A DNA stretch of 34,660 nucleotides from a virus: positions 1-34,660 of the IMG/VR virus record IMGVR_UViG_3300017733_000017, one strand, 5' to 3'. How positions within the stretch are numbered: the stretch's first letter is position 1; each line of letters starts with the position of its first letter. Positions 15,443 through 22,398 of this stretch are shown here, one piece after another. The notes below the pieces were generated by a model, which was not told where the DNA came from, searched no databases, and saw only the letters and a list, made by a program, of their open reading frames with translations. The translations under genes and the position numbers were made by a program.

Positions 15443-15532
15443 TTAAAATCTCGCTGATATATAGATCAGGGTCCAGGTCACGATAAAATATACCCAGTGA
15501 TCCGACAAAACTAATCTAATTTTCTCCCACAT
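15443..15532 (-). CDS. Tiny membrane protein C (29 aa)
   Basis: ATG 15532 lies two bases from the stop of the previous gene. The product has a charged start (M-W-E-K-I-R) then about 16 hydrophobic and aromatic residues, a single predicted membrane helix. The ribosome site is modest (GGGGTG). It resembles the tiny membrane ORFs at 16154-16243 and 16985-17065 in size and position in the early arm. Confidence 0.5.
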   Translation of the reverse strand: MWEKIRLVLSDHWVYFIVTWTLIYISARF

Positions 15533-15533
15533 A

Positions 15534-15716
15534 TCAAGCACCCCATGTACCAGTTGCAACATAATGCTTATACTTCTTGTCTTTCTCAGTGGGATTCCAC
15601 CACCAATCCGGCATGACATTGTACCTGCACTCCATCGCCCAGCACCACTCGTCGTACCCCATGCGTCTAACCGCACTCATGCACTGGTCCACTAGTTTCT
15701 GTCTGCTATATGCCAT
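15534..15716 (-). CDS. Small Trp/Cys-rich protein
   Basis: 60 residues overlapping the upstream gene by 11 bases. The middle holds G-Y-D-E-W-C-W-A-M-E-C-R-Y-N and then P-D-W-W-W-N-P, an unusually Trp-rich patch. No family recognised. Confidence 0.6.
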   Translation of the reverse strand: MAYSRQKLVDQCMSAVRRMGYDEWCWAMECRYNVMPDWWWNPTEKDKKYKHYVATGTWGA

Positions 15717-15942
15717 AGAGTTCGTCCTCCGGGTCCATCAATAATTCAGGGTGATAATTTACCATGTAATTTCCACCCATGTCAAGTGCCACAAAGTAAC
15801 TACGTTCTGATCCGTTTTTGTTTGAGTATTTCTCCTCGGTTTTATAGTACCTGTTCTTCTTTGGCGGGATGGTGTACCCTGCTAAACGTAACGCCTTGAT
15901 AATCTCTTGCGTCTCCGTTTTTGTCCATATGCGTGTTGTCAT
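15706..15942 (-). CDS. Small hypothetical early protein
   Basis: 78 residues; ATG and the preceding stop overlap as ATGA. The N-terminus T-E-T-Q-E-I-I-K-A-L-R-L-A-G-Y-T-I resembles an amphipathic helix from a small alpha/beta protein; the rest is aromatic. No family recognised. Confidence 0.6.
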   Translation of the reverse strand: MTTRIWTKTETQEIIKALRLAGYTIPPKKNRYYKTEEKYSNKNGSERSYFVALDMGGNYMVNYHPELLMDPEDELYGI

Positions 15943-16157
15943 TTTACTGTTACCTTTGCTTGAGTTTCAATCCATACTTTGGCACCGCAGGACAGCGGCT
16001 TGTCTGGACTATACACTATTTTACAGGGACCGTCAACCTCTACTGTGTGGCCGTAGTCGTTTGACTTGTACGTCTTGACCGTGATCACTGGGTTACGCTC
16101 TCCAGACTTAGCGTTTGCCTTGATAACGTGTTGATTAATGTGTATTATTTTTTTCAT
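15939..16157 (-). CDS. Conserved marine-phage-type small protein
   Basis: 72 residues from ATG 16157, chosen over the longer frame to 16277 because it follows AGAGGTG and overlaps the stop of the tiny membrane ORF as ATGA. It starts M-K-K-I-I-H-I-N-Q-H-V-I-K-A-N and later has D-G-P-C-K-I-V-Y-S-P-D-K-P-L-S-C-G-A-K-V-W. From memory this beta-rich protein is conserved in many marine podoviruses; the function is unknown. Confidence 0.75.
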   Translation of the reverse strand: MKKIIHINQHVIKANAKSGERNPVITVKTYKSNDYGHTVEVDGPCKIVYSPDKPLSCGAKVWIETQAKVTVK

Positions 16158-16243
16158 TTGATTATCACCTCTATAAAAAAGATTACCGCCGCAAGTGCCA
16201 TCGCTAGTGCGACGACATCCACCATACCAAATTTCTTGTCCAT
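16154..16243 (-). CDS. Tiny membrane protein B (29 aa)
   Basis: ATG 16243 follows a strong AAAAAAGGAG site. The product starts M-D-K-K-F-G and continues with about 20 hydrophobic residues, a single membrane helix. Its TGA overlaps the next gene's ATG by 4 bases, implying translational coupling. It overlaps the end of the 16204-16332 ORF in another frame. Confidence 0.65.
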   Translation of the reverse strand: MDKKFGMVDVVALAMALAAVIFFIEVIIK

Positions 16244-16332
16244 TGTCTAGCTCCTTTTTTACCTTGCTTCTGTTCATCTTTTAGTCGTAACAATTCGATA
16301 GCCTCGTCATATGATCTCGCGGTTTTAGTCAT
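16204..16332 (-). CDS. Small basic/helical protein (42 aa)
   Basis: Start chosen at ATG 16332 because GGAGGT lies at ideal distance and a palindrome copy ends 18 nt upstream; the frame is open to 16413 but lacks a site there. The product is a charged helix with a Trp-rich end (N-L-V-W-W-M). Its last 13 codons overlap the next tiny gene. No family recognised. Confidence 0.6.
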   Translation of the reverse strand: MTKTARSYDEAIELLRLKDEQKQGKKGARQWTRNLVWWMSSH

Positions 16333-16350
16333 GGTTTTACCTCCAATTTT

Positions 16351-16365
16351 CTGGGACGGTCCCAG
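16351..16365. promoter_or_regulatory. Palindrome copy 4, upstream of the 42-aa gene
   Basis: CTGGGAC-G-GTCCCAG is a perfect 7+1+7 palindrome between the Gp88-like gene stop and the start at 16332, 18 nt from the start codon. Confidence 0.8.
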
Positions 16366-16367
16366 GT

Positions 16368-16985
16368 TTAGTGTTTCTTGTACGATACGTTTTTGACGGA
16401 CGGACTCCAACATGCCCTACAATCCCCACAATTATTCCCGCGAGTGTAGGCTAGGCATTCCTGGCCTATGGGTTGCCCGTGTTTGTCAAATACCGTGCTA
16501 GTGTTGTCAGCATTAGGGGCACGACCATTGACCTTGCTCCCCGATAGACGGATCACTAGGTTGTCCGGTGTATTTACGCCACGTATGATGTCTCGTTCCT
16601 GCGTAGGTAGCCAATGTTTCACGTTCGGGGTGCGTTTGCACACCTCAATAATACTATCCAACATGGTCCGTGATTGCAGGTCCCCACTATCAAACCATCT
16701 ATGATATTTGGTCCCCGATCTATTGATTTGAAAAACCATTGCTTCAATCCAGGTTTGTTGGCTAGCATTTTGCCACTTCTCCAGGTTAGACTTGTATCCC
16801 TGGTTCACGCTAGGGCGTAGCTTTTGTAGCTTCCGGGCATAGCAGGATGCACAAGGTGTACCCTTGATTTCTGCTAACTTGCTCCCCGTCTTACAGGCGA
16901 AAGCATCTATAGCGTATGATGTCCCTGGCATCTTGCTGTTGCCTTTGGATATCTTACCAGATTGTATTGCTTCTTTAACTAACAT
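16368..16985 (-). CDS. Cys-rich Gp88-like protein
   Basis: 205 residues from ATG 16985 (strong AAAGGAG; the frame upstream is a different small gene). Cysteines C31, C45-x2-C48 (in C-A-S-C-Y-A), C116, C177 and C186-x2-C189-x2-C192 could form metal or iron-sulfur sites. The fold pattern resembles the phage 'gene product 88' family, which I relate loosely to Gp37/Gp68-type radical-SAM-like proteins; the function is unknown. It is among the first early genes, so a host-takeover or nucleotide-modification role is conceivable, not shown. Confidence 0.65.
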   Translation of the reverse strand: MLVKEAIQSGKISKGNSKMPGTSYAIDAFACKTGSKLAEIKGTPCASCYARKLQKLRPSVNQGYKSNLEKWQNASQQTWIEAMVFQINRSGTKYHRWFDSGDLQSRTMLDSIIEVCKRTPNVKHWLPTQERDIIRGVNTPDNLVIRLSGSKVNGRAPNADNTSTVFDKHGQPIGQECLAYTRGNNCGDCRACWSPSVKNVSYKKH

Positions 16986-17065
16986 CACTTGTTCTCCTTT
17001 AAAAACCATAAACAATAAAAAAACATAACTACACTTGAAATAAAAAATAACCATAACATAAACAT
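16985..17065 (-). CDS. Tiny membrane protein A (26 aa)
   Basis: ATG 17065 follows AAAGGAG at 7-nt spacing. The product is almost entirely hydrophobic and aromatic to residue 22, then K-E-N-K, so a single membrane helix with a basic end. Its stop shares one base with the Gp88-like start (TGATG), and its last codons contain that gene's ribosome site. Confidence 0.65.
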   Translation of the reverse strand: MFMLWLFFISSVVMFFYCLWFLKENK

Positions 17066-17096
17066 CACCTGTCTCCTTTAGTGTGTCCTATCATAC

Positions 17097-17121
17097 CCCC
17101 TGGCCATTGTCAAACCAGGGG
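17097..17121 (-). promoter_or_regulatory. GC-rich hairpin in early mRNA
   Basis: CCCCTGG (17097-17103) pairs with CCAGGGG (17115-17121) around an 11-nt loop, between the acidic-repeat gene and tiny membrane gene A. There is no U-run on either strand, so it is more likely a processing or stability hairpin than a terminator. Confidence 0.5.
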
Positions 17122-17136
17122 ATATTGTAGGAAACA

Positions 17137-17733
17137 CTAGCGGCGGAATGCCTCAGGAATTTCCAGAGGGTTGGGGTCCGCTATTTCCGCGAGTGCTTTT
17201 GATGCAATCTTCTTGGGATCTAATCCGTTCTGTTGAGCCTCGGCAAGCAATGCAGCGATTACCGCTACATAGTCTACATCTTCCAGGGGTTTTGTTTCCG
17301 TTTCCTCGGTTGCTTCCTCGGTTGCTTCCTCGGTTGCTTCCTCGGTTACTTCCTCAGCTTCCTCGGCCACCTCCTCGGTTGCTTCCTCGGCCTTCTGAGC
17401 CTTCTGGATAGCCTTCCGAATTGCGCTCAGTTTGCGCCATCCGTTCGCCAGGGCTTCATCTACTACAGGATCAAAATTCTCCTTCACAAATTTGCAATCC
17501 CTGGCAAACTCAGAACGCTGCTCCGGCGTGAGAAATACGAACATGTCCGTGAGAACTCCGCTATTCTCCACCATCTTTTTAGTGAGGGACTTTTCCGGCC
17601 ATGCTCCGCCGGTCTCCGCCTGGATGATTTCAAACATGGGCAGGTAATGCTCCATGACCAAGTTCTCAGCGTGTTTAGCATCCGAATGAACCGCTTGGCG
17701 TAAAGCTTTATTGATGTTTTCAACGTTATGCAT
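17137..17733 (-). CDS. Early acidic protein with TEEA repeats
   Basis: 198 residues from ATG 17733 (after AAAGGAT); the frame opens at 17781 but has no ribosome site there. The N-terminal ~115 residues look globular and helical. A low-complexity acidic stretch follows, made by repeats of E-E-A-T / E-E-V, then a short C-terminal helix. It is the first gene of the leftward arm, where phages often place host-takeover proteins. A strongly acidic tail can mimic DNA or bind basic proteins. No family recognised. Confidence 0.7.
   Translation of the reverse strand: MHNVENINKALRQAVHSDAKHAENLVMEHYLPMFEIIQAETGGAWPEKSLTKKMVENSGVLTDMFVFLTPEQRSEFARDCKFVKENFDPVVDEALANGWRKLSAIRKAIQKAQKAEEATEEVAEEAEEVTEEATEEATEEATEETETKPLEDVDYVAVIAALLAEAQQNGLDPKKIASKALAEIADPNPLEIPEAFRR
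17302..17349 (+). repeat. 12-bp tandem repeats (4 units)
   Basis: TTCCTCGGTTGC repeats three times exactly and a fourth time with one change (TTCCTCGGTTAC), then decays to about 17394. It encodes the T-E-E-A repeats of the early acidic protein on the - strand. Confidence 0.85.
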
Positions 17734-17808
17734 TGCTCTATATCCTTTTGACTGATTAATGGTGATGACAATAGACATCAATTCTCAGATATTGTCTAGA
17801 ATTATTTT

Positions 17809-17823
17809 ATGGGATCATCCCAT
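17809..17823. promoter_or_regulatory. Palindrome copy 5, early leader
   Basis: ATGGGAT-C-ATCCCAT, with fully complementary 7-bp arms. Compared with copies 2 and 4, the inner pair and the outer pair have changed on both sides together, which preserves the symmetry. Confidence 0.75.
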
Positions 17824-17916
17824 ATTTTTCATTTGAGGCCATAAGTGTTGCATAAGTACCACACTGGTATAACTGGCATGAATTGTGCTTAATGCAATAA
17901 GTGTGCCAATTGAATT

Positions 17917-17934
17917 CCTGGGATGTCCCAGGAA
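17917..17934. promoter_or_regulatory. Palindrome copy 6, variant spacing
   Basis: CCTGGGA-TG-TCCCAGG with further symmetry outward to TTCC/GGAA. The spacer is 2 nt rather than 3, so it may be a weaker or differently used site. Confidence 0.6.
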
Positions 17935-17968
17935 ATACCTGACAACCACACTCAGGTATTCTTTTTTT
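17934..17968 (+). terminator. Intrinsic terminator on + strand
   Basis: AATACCTGA (17934-17942) pairs with TCAGGTATT (17952-17960) over a 9-nt loop and is followed by CTTTTTTT. The U-run lies only on the + side. It would stop rightward transcription before the late promoter, either antisense readthrough or a short local RNA. Confidence 0.7.
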
Positions 17969-18210
17969 CTCATTTCCACAGGAATTCTCAGGTAGTCTCA
18001 GGAAAACCACACGCCCAGTGGGGTCATTTGTGGGCCTGAGGAGGCACGGGGAGGGGCCCATAGCCAACCCAGCATTCCTGTTCTACCCTCATGCCCACAT
18101 GGGAAGCAATTTGGACCACCTAAGAATTACATAAATAACTAAACCATAGTAAAATAACTCTTGACTTTTCAGGACAGGCGGGGTACTTCTAAAGAAATCC
18201 TAAGAAGCTA

Positions 18211-18239
18211 TTGACTTTAGGTTATAAATATGATATAAT
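18211..18239 (+). promoter_or_regulatory. Rightward sigma70-type promoter
   Basis: TTGACT (18211-18216), a 17-bp spacer and TATAAT (18234-18239) give a near-perfect housekeeping promoter, expected to start near 18246. It drives the structural arm and supports use of host RNA polymerase. A second TTGACT at 18161 has only a poor -10. Confidence 0.8.
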
Positions 18240-18351
18240 AAAGCTATAAAGAGGTTGATACTTAAGAACATCAAAGTTAAACTTTAAGAAGTTAACCTTT
18301 AAGAATTTAAACAAATAACTTATCTTCACATCTTAAGAATACTTAAGTATG

Positions 18352-18377
18352 CAAACCAGTTATGGTTTGGTCTTTTT
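18352..18377 (+). terminator. Leader terminator / attenuator
   Basis: CAAACCA (18352-18358), loop GTTA, TGGTTTG (18363-18369), then GTCTTTTT. It lies between the promoter and the first rightward gene at 18400, so it should limit readthrough unless an antitermination mechanism acts. Confidence 0.65.
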
Positions 18378-18399
18378 AAAATAGTCGAGGAGTTGTCTT

Positions 18400-18495
18400 A
18401 TGGCTGGTTATGGTTATGGAAGTATGAAACCTAAGAAAAAGAAAAAGAAGGATGAGGAAAGTAAAAAGAAAAAGAAACCTCGTAAGAAAAAATGA
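18400..18495 (+). CDS. Tiny Lys-rich protein (31 aa)
   Basis: ATG 18400 follows CGAGGAG. The product starts M-A-G-Y-G-Y-G-S-M-K-P, then is almost pure Lys interrupted by D-E-E-S. Its stop overlaps the next ATG as ATGA. Similar Gly/Tyr plus poly-Lys miniproteins are, from memory, common at this position in marine podoviruses. Nucleic-acid binding is suggested only by charge. Confidence 0.6.
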   Translation: MAGYGYGSMKPKKKKKKDEESKKKKKPRKKK

Positions 18496-18740
18496 TAACC
18501 TATAGAGGTGAGAAGTTCTCTGGCTATAACAAACCTAAGCGTACTCCTGGCAAGTCTAAAAAGTTTGCTGTTCTTGCCAAAAAAGGCGACAAGACAAAGT
18601 TAATTAGGTTTGGTGATCCCAACATGACAATTAAAAAGGATCAGCCCAAGAGAAGGAAGAGCTTTCGAGCCAGACACAAATGTGATACGTCTCCTCCAGA
18701 TAAACTATCGGCACGATACTGGAGTTGTAAAAAGTGGTAA
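18492..18740 (+). CDS. Small basic conserved protein (DUF5754-like)
   Basis: 82 residues: F-S-G-Y-N-K-P-K-R-T-P, K-F-A-V-L-A-K-K-G, K-L-I-R-F-G, R-R-K-S-F-R-A-R-H-x-C and W-S-C-K-K-W. This order matches a small basic family shared by phages and large aquatic viruses (DUF5754-like, from memory). Its place just before the terminase genes and its basic nature suggest a DNA-associated or packaging-linked role, unproven. Confidence 0.7.
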   Translation: MITYRGEKFSGYNKPKRTPGKSKKFAVLAKKGDKTKLIRFGDPNMTIKKDQPKRRKSFRARHKCDTSPPDKLSARYWSCKKW

Positions 18741-18779
18741 CTGCCTCCCTACGCAGTAGGAAAAAGTCAGGAGCAAGGA

Positions 18780-19172
18780 ATGTCAGAAACAGAAGAAGAG
18801 CAACAGCCCCCCGTTGTAAAAAAGAAGAGAGGCAACCCAAACTTTCACAAGGGGATGCCAGCGTTAAATCCAACAGGAAGACCAAAGGGATCACTTAACA
18901 AATATACTAAACTCTCCAGAGAACTTATGTCCACTAAGGGACCGGAGATTGTCAGTAAGGTTATAGAACTAGCACTAGAGGGAGATAGGCACTGTCTTAA
19001 GATGTGCATGGATAGAATTATCCCTACCTCCAAAGCAGTAGAAATAACACACGAACATCAGGACCTTGGCGTTAATATTATTATTGAAGGTGTCAAAGCA
19101 GTAGAGGCAAGAGAAGCCAAGGAACAGGAAGTATTTGAAGCAGAGTTTCAAGAAGTAGACAAGAATGACTGA
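18780..19172 (+). CDS. terS: Terminase small subunit
   Basis: 130 residues after an AGGAG site. The N-terminus has G-N-P-N-F ... N-P-T-G-R-P-K-G-S-L-N-K, the DUF5681-type leader of many small terminases. A helical DNA-binding region and an acidic C-terminal tail follow. It should recognise the packaging start and hand DNA to TerL, whose start overlaps its end by 8 bases. Confidence 0.82.
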   Translation: MSETEEEQQPPVVKKKRGNPNFHKGMPALNPTGRPKGSLNKYTKLSRELMSTKGPEIVSKVIELALEGDRHCLKMCMDRIIPTSKAVEITHEHQDLGVNIIIEGVKAVEAREAKEQEVFEAEFQEVDKND

Positions 19173-20445
19173 CTTAAAAGTTACTCTTCACGATGCTCAA
19201 ATGCAAATCTTTAAGTCCGACAAAAGATTTAAAGTAGCCAGTTGCGGTAGACGGTTTGGTAAAAGTTACTTAGCGGCGTGGGTATTAATTATTAAGGCAC
19301 TACAGAGTCCAGACAAGGACGTATTCTATGTAGCACCTACGTTTCAACAAGCTAAAGATATTCTCTGGTCTATCCTTAAGGACGTAGGTCAGAATGTAAT
19401 CAAAAGCACACATGAGAATACTGCAACAGTTACTCTAGTAAACGATAGAAAGATATATCTAAAAGGGTCCGATAGACCAGATACTCTAAGGGGCGTAGGG
19501 CTTGCATATGTCGTCATGGACGAGTATGCCTCTATGAAGCCAGAAGTATGGGAGATGATCCTAAGGCCTACACTAGCAGATGTTAAGGGTGGTGCTTTAT
19601 TTATAGGAACTCCGGCAGGAAAGAACCACTTTCATAAGTTATGGTTAGAGGCACAGTTACCGGAAAACGCAGAGGATTGGGAGTCTTATCAGTTTGTTTC
19701 AACAGATAATCCTTTTTTGGACCCAACCGAAATTGACGCCGCACAGAAATCCATGTCTACACAGGCTTTTCGACAAGAGTTTGAAGCAACATTTGAAAGT
19801 TTTTCTGGAGGGGTGTTTCAAGAAGAGTGGGTTAAGTATGAAGAAGATGAAGAGTTTGATGAAGAAGTTTCTTCTAAAGTAGGTCATTACGTAGTATCAG
19901 TAGACCCTGCTGGTTTTGAAAAAGCAGATAAGGGCAGAGGTCTTAAATCTTCTAAGCTAGACGAAACGGCAATATCTGTAGTTAAGATTGTAGGAGACGA
20001 GTGGTTAGTTAAGGATATACACCACGGACGTTGGAACATTAAAGAAACTGCGGAAAAGATTATTGATGTTTCTGAGGATGTCAACGCCACTACAGTAGGA
20101 ATTGAATCGGGTGCGTTAAAGAATGCTATCATGCCCTACATCGAAGACGAAATGAGAGTAAGGGGAAGGTGGATAAACATAACGGACGTAACTCACGGCG
20201 GTAAAAGAAAACAAGACAGAATAGTCTGGGCCTTACAGGGTCGAATGGAACACGGTAAAATTAAATTTCGTAAGGCAGATTGGAACCATGAGTTTATTTC
20301 TCAAATGCTAGACTTTCCAAGTCCTCTATCCCACGATGACTTACTGGATTCTTTGGCATACATAGACCAAGTTTCTGTAGCTGACTATGCAAGTTCAATA
20401 GAAATAGACGAGTGGGAACCACTAGATACGGTATCGGGGTATTAA
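19165..20445 (+). CDS. terL: Terminase large subunit
   Basis: 426 residues, an ATPase plus nuclease. Walker A is at 28-34 (G-R-R-F-G-K-S), Walker B at 116-120 (V-V-M-D-E) and a coupling motif at I-G-T-P-A-G (147-152). The RNase H-like nuclease uses D247 (V-S-V-D-P-A-G), E314 (V-G-I-E-S-G) and Asp in D-D-L-L-D-S-L-A-Y (391-395). It pumps and cuts phage DNA at the portal. The motif order is complete. Confidence 0.94.
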   Translation: MTDLKVTLHDAQMQIFKSDKRFKVASCGRRFGKSYLAAWVLIIKALQSPDKDVFYVAPTFQQAKDILWSILKDVGQNVIKSTHENTATVTLVNDRKIYLKGSDRPDTLRGVGLAYVVMDEYASMKPEVWEMILRPTLADVKGGALFIGTPAGKNHFHKLWLEAQLPENAEDWESYQFVSTDNPFLDPTEIDAAQKSMSTQAFRQEFEATFESFSGGVFQEEWVKYEEDEEFDEEVSSKVGHYVVSVDPAGFEKADKGRGLKSSKLDETAISVVKIVGDEWLVKDIHHGRWNIKETAEKIIDVSEDVNATTVGIESGALKNAIMPYIEDEMRVRGRWINITDVTHGGKRKQDRIVWALQGRMEHGKIKFRKADWNHEFISQMLDFPSPLSHDDLLDSLAYIDQVSVADYASSIEIDEWEPLDTVSGY

Positions 20446-20448
20446 TTT

Positions 20449-22398
20449 ATGGACGAACTGACGTACAGAGACCCTCAGGCATCCCTAGCGTCATGGGTAA
20501 TGAACAAGGTCGAAGAGTGGGAAGACCACCGTAATACTAATTATATGGAAAAATGGGATGAGTACTATCGCATTTGGCGTGGTATCTGGTCCTACGAAGA
20601 TAAAACAAGAGAGTCAGAAAACTCCAAACTAATTTCTCCCGCAACACAACAGGCCATTGAGTCTACCGTAGCAGAGCTTGAAGAAGCTATCTTTGGTAGA
20701 GATATGTGGTTTGACATACGTGATGACGTAATGGATCAAAATCCTACGGACATTGCAGTAATGCGTACAATACTCCAAGAAGATATGCAACGGTGTAAAG
20801 TTAAAGATCCCATTGTTGAGTCTTTGCTTAACGCTGCTATTTATGGTACGGGCATTGCAAAGATAAACGTAATGGACGAAATTGAAAAAATTCCAGTTGA
20901 AGCAGGTATCCCTGGAACTCTTACGACAGATGTAGCAGTTCAAGAAAAAGTTATTACGTCAGTTAAAATAGACTCACTAACTCCAAAAGAGTTTGTAATT
21001 GATCCCTGTGTTACTTCAATTGATGAAGCCTTGGGCGTTGCTCAGGTAGTTATTAAACCCAAATGGGAAATTATGGAAGGAATGAAGGAAGGTGTTTACG
21101 AAGATAAACCGCTTGGTGACTATGATAAAATGGACTTGGGCTACGACGAAGAATACAGTAACGACTTGGGTAGCGAAGATAAAGTCAAAATTGTAGAGTA
21201 CTGGGGACAGGTTCCTAAAAAATACTTAAATGATCGTAGCAACTCTATGGAAGAAGAGTTTGACTACGAAGATGATGAACTTGTAGAATCAGTTGTCGTT
21301 ATTGCTAATGACCACATTGTACTTAAGGCCGCAGAAAACCCATACTTAATGGAAGATCGTCCCTTTGTGGCTTTTCAACTTGATCGTGTTCCCAACAAGT
21401 TTTGGGGACGAGGGGTGGCAGAGAAAGGTTACAATCCTCAGAAAGCTCTTGACGCAGAGCTACGCGCTAGGATTGACGCTCTTGCCCTTACGACACACCC
21501 GATGCTTGGTGTGGACGCTACTCGTCTCCCTAGGGGTGTCAAGTTCGAGGTCAAAGCCGGTAAGACAATTCTTACAAACGGTGATCCCCGGTCAACCTTG
21601 TTCCCCTTAAACTTTGGAAACGTCTCTAATACAACCTTTACTGAGGCTGGTGAATTAGAACGTATGGTTCAAATGGGTACTGGAGCAATGGATAGTGCCA
21701 ATAGTAACTTCTCAAACCCTAGGAACTCTACTGCTTCTGGAATGTCCATGATACAGGCCGCTTCCATTAAACGACAGAAGCGTACTATTATGAACTTCCA
21801 AGAAAACTTTTTAATTCCCTTAATTGAAAAGTCTGCCTTTCGTTATATTCAGTTTTCTCCTGATCGTTATCCGGCAGGAGACTATAAGTTTAAGGCTTAC
21901 TCTTCTATGGGTATTATGGCCAAGGAACTGGAGATGACCCAGATGATCCAGTTGATGTCAATGACACAACCAGGTACTCCTCCTCATGCTATGTTGCTTA
22001 TGTCCATTTTTGAAAATAGCTCAATGTCCAACAGGGATCAAATGAAGGCCGCTATTGCTCAATCCCTACAGCCAAACCCTCAGGCACAACAAATGCAACA
22101 GATGGTACAACAGCTTGAGCTTATGAAACTGCAAATGGAAATTGAGGAAATGAAAGCCGGAGCAATGAAGGACATGGCCCACGCAGCCAAGCTACAGTCC
22201 GATGCCCAGGACAAAAACTCTGAGTCCGCTATGGCTAAAGTACAGGTTGATCTTGCAGAAAAAATGGCACGTATTGAAAAACTTAAAATAGATGCACAGA
22301 ATGTTCAGTCAGAAACAATGAGGAATATGCCAGAAGTAGAACACTTGCAGTCCGAAACTATTCTTAATTTAGCTAAAGCAGCCGAAACGGGTAGATAA
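20449..22398 (+). CDS. Portal protein
   Basis: 649 residues directly after TerL. The N-terminus (W-x-E-Y-Y-R-I-W-R-G) and the middle fit a podovirus portal. Residues about 540-645 are a Gln/Met/Ala/Glu-rich coiled coil, probably the barrel that extends into the capsid. It forms the dodecameric DNA channel and TerL docking site. The assignment rests on order, length and composition. Confidence 0.85.
   Translation: MDELTYRDPQASLASWVMNKVEEWEDHRNTNYMEKWDEYYRIWRGIWSYEDKTRESENSKLISPATQQAIESTVAELEEAIFGRDMWFDIRDDVMDQNPTDIAVMRTILQEDMQRCKVKDPIVESLLNAAIYGTGIAKINVMDEIEKIPVEAGIPGTLTTDVAVQEKVITSVKIDSLTPKEFVIDPCVTSIDEALGVAQVVIKPKWEIMEGMKEGVYEDKPLGDYDKMDLGYDEEYSNDLGSEDKVKIVEYWGQVPKKYLNDRSNSMEEEFDYEDDELVESVVVIANDHIVLKAAENPYLMEDRPFVAFQLDRVPNKFWGRGVAEKGYNPQKALDAELRARIDALALTTHPMLGVDATRLPRGVKFEVKAGKTILTNGDPRSTLFPLNFGNVSNTTFTEAGELERMVQMGTGAMDSANSNFSNPRNSTASGMSMIQAASIKRQKRTIMNFQENFLIPLIEKSAFRYIQFSPDRYPAGDYKFKAYSSMGIMAKELEMTQMIQLMSMTQPGTPPHAMLLMSIFENSSMSNRDQMKAAIAQSLQPNPQAQQMQQMVQQLELMKLQMEIEEMKAGAMKDMAHAAKLQSDAQDKNSESAMAKVQVDLAEKMARIEKLKIDAQNVQSETMRNMPEVEHLQSETILNLAKAAETGR

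Larger units (their letters stand above)
17734..18399. other. Divergent control region without confident genes
   Basis: About 650 bases between the two arms. It holds two palindrome copies, a + strand terminator, three ACCACAC copies (17859, 17946, 18006), a sigma70-type promoter, a cluster of CTTAAGAA-like repeats and an attenuator-like hairpin. No leftward promoter stands out by eye. An 86-codon - frame crosses it but is judged spurious. This is the most likely place for early regulation and perhaps the replication origin. Confidence 0.7.

Noticed and set aside
17233-17703. 156-codon rightward ORF
   Set aside because: Antisense to the acidic early protein; created by the 12-bp repeats.
9811-17931. 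N4-type hairpin promoters for a virion RNA polymerase
   Set aside because: The short-stem, 3-nt-loop form is similar, but no RNA polymerase of any type is encoded.
17807-18067. 86-codon leftward ORF in the divergent region
   Set aside because: It runs through a palindrome, a terminator and repeats, has odd composition and no convincing ribosome site; it is more likely noncoding control DNA.
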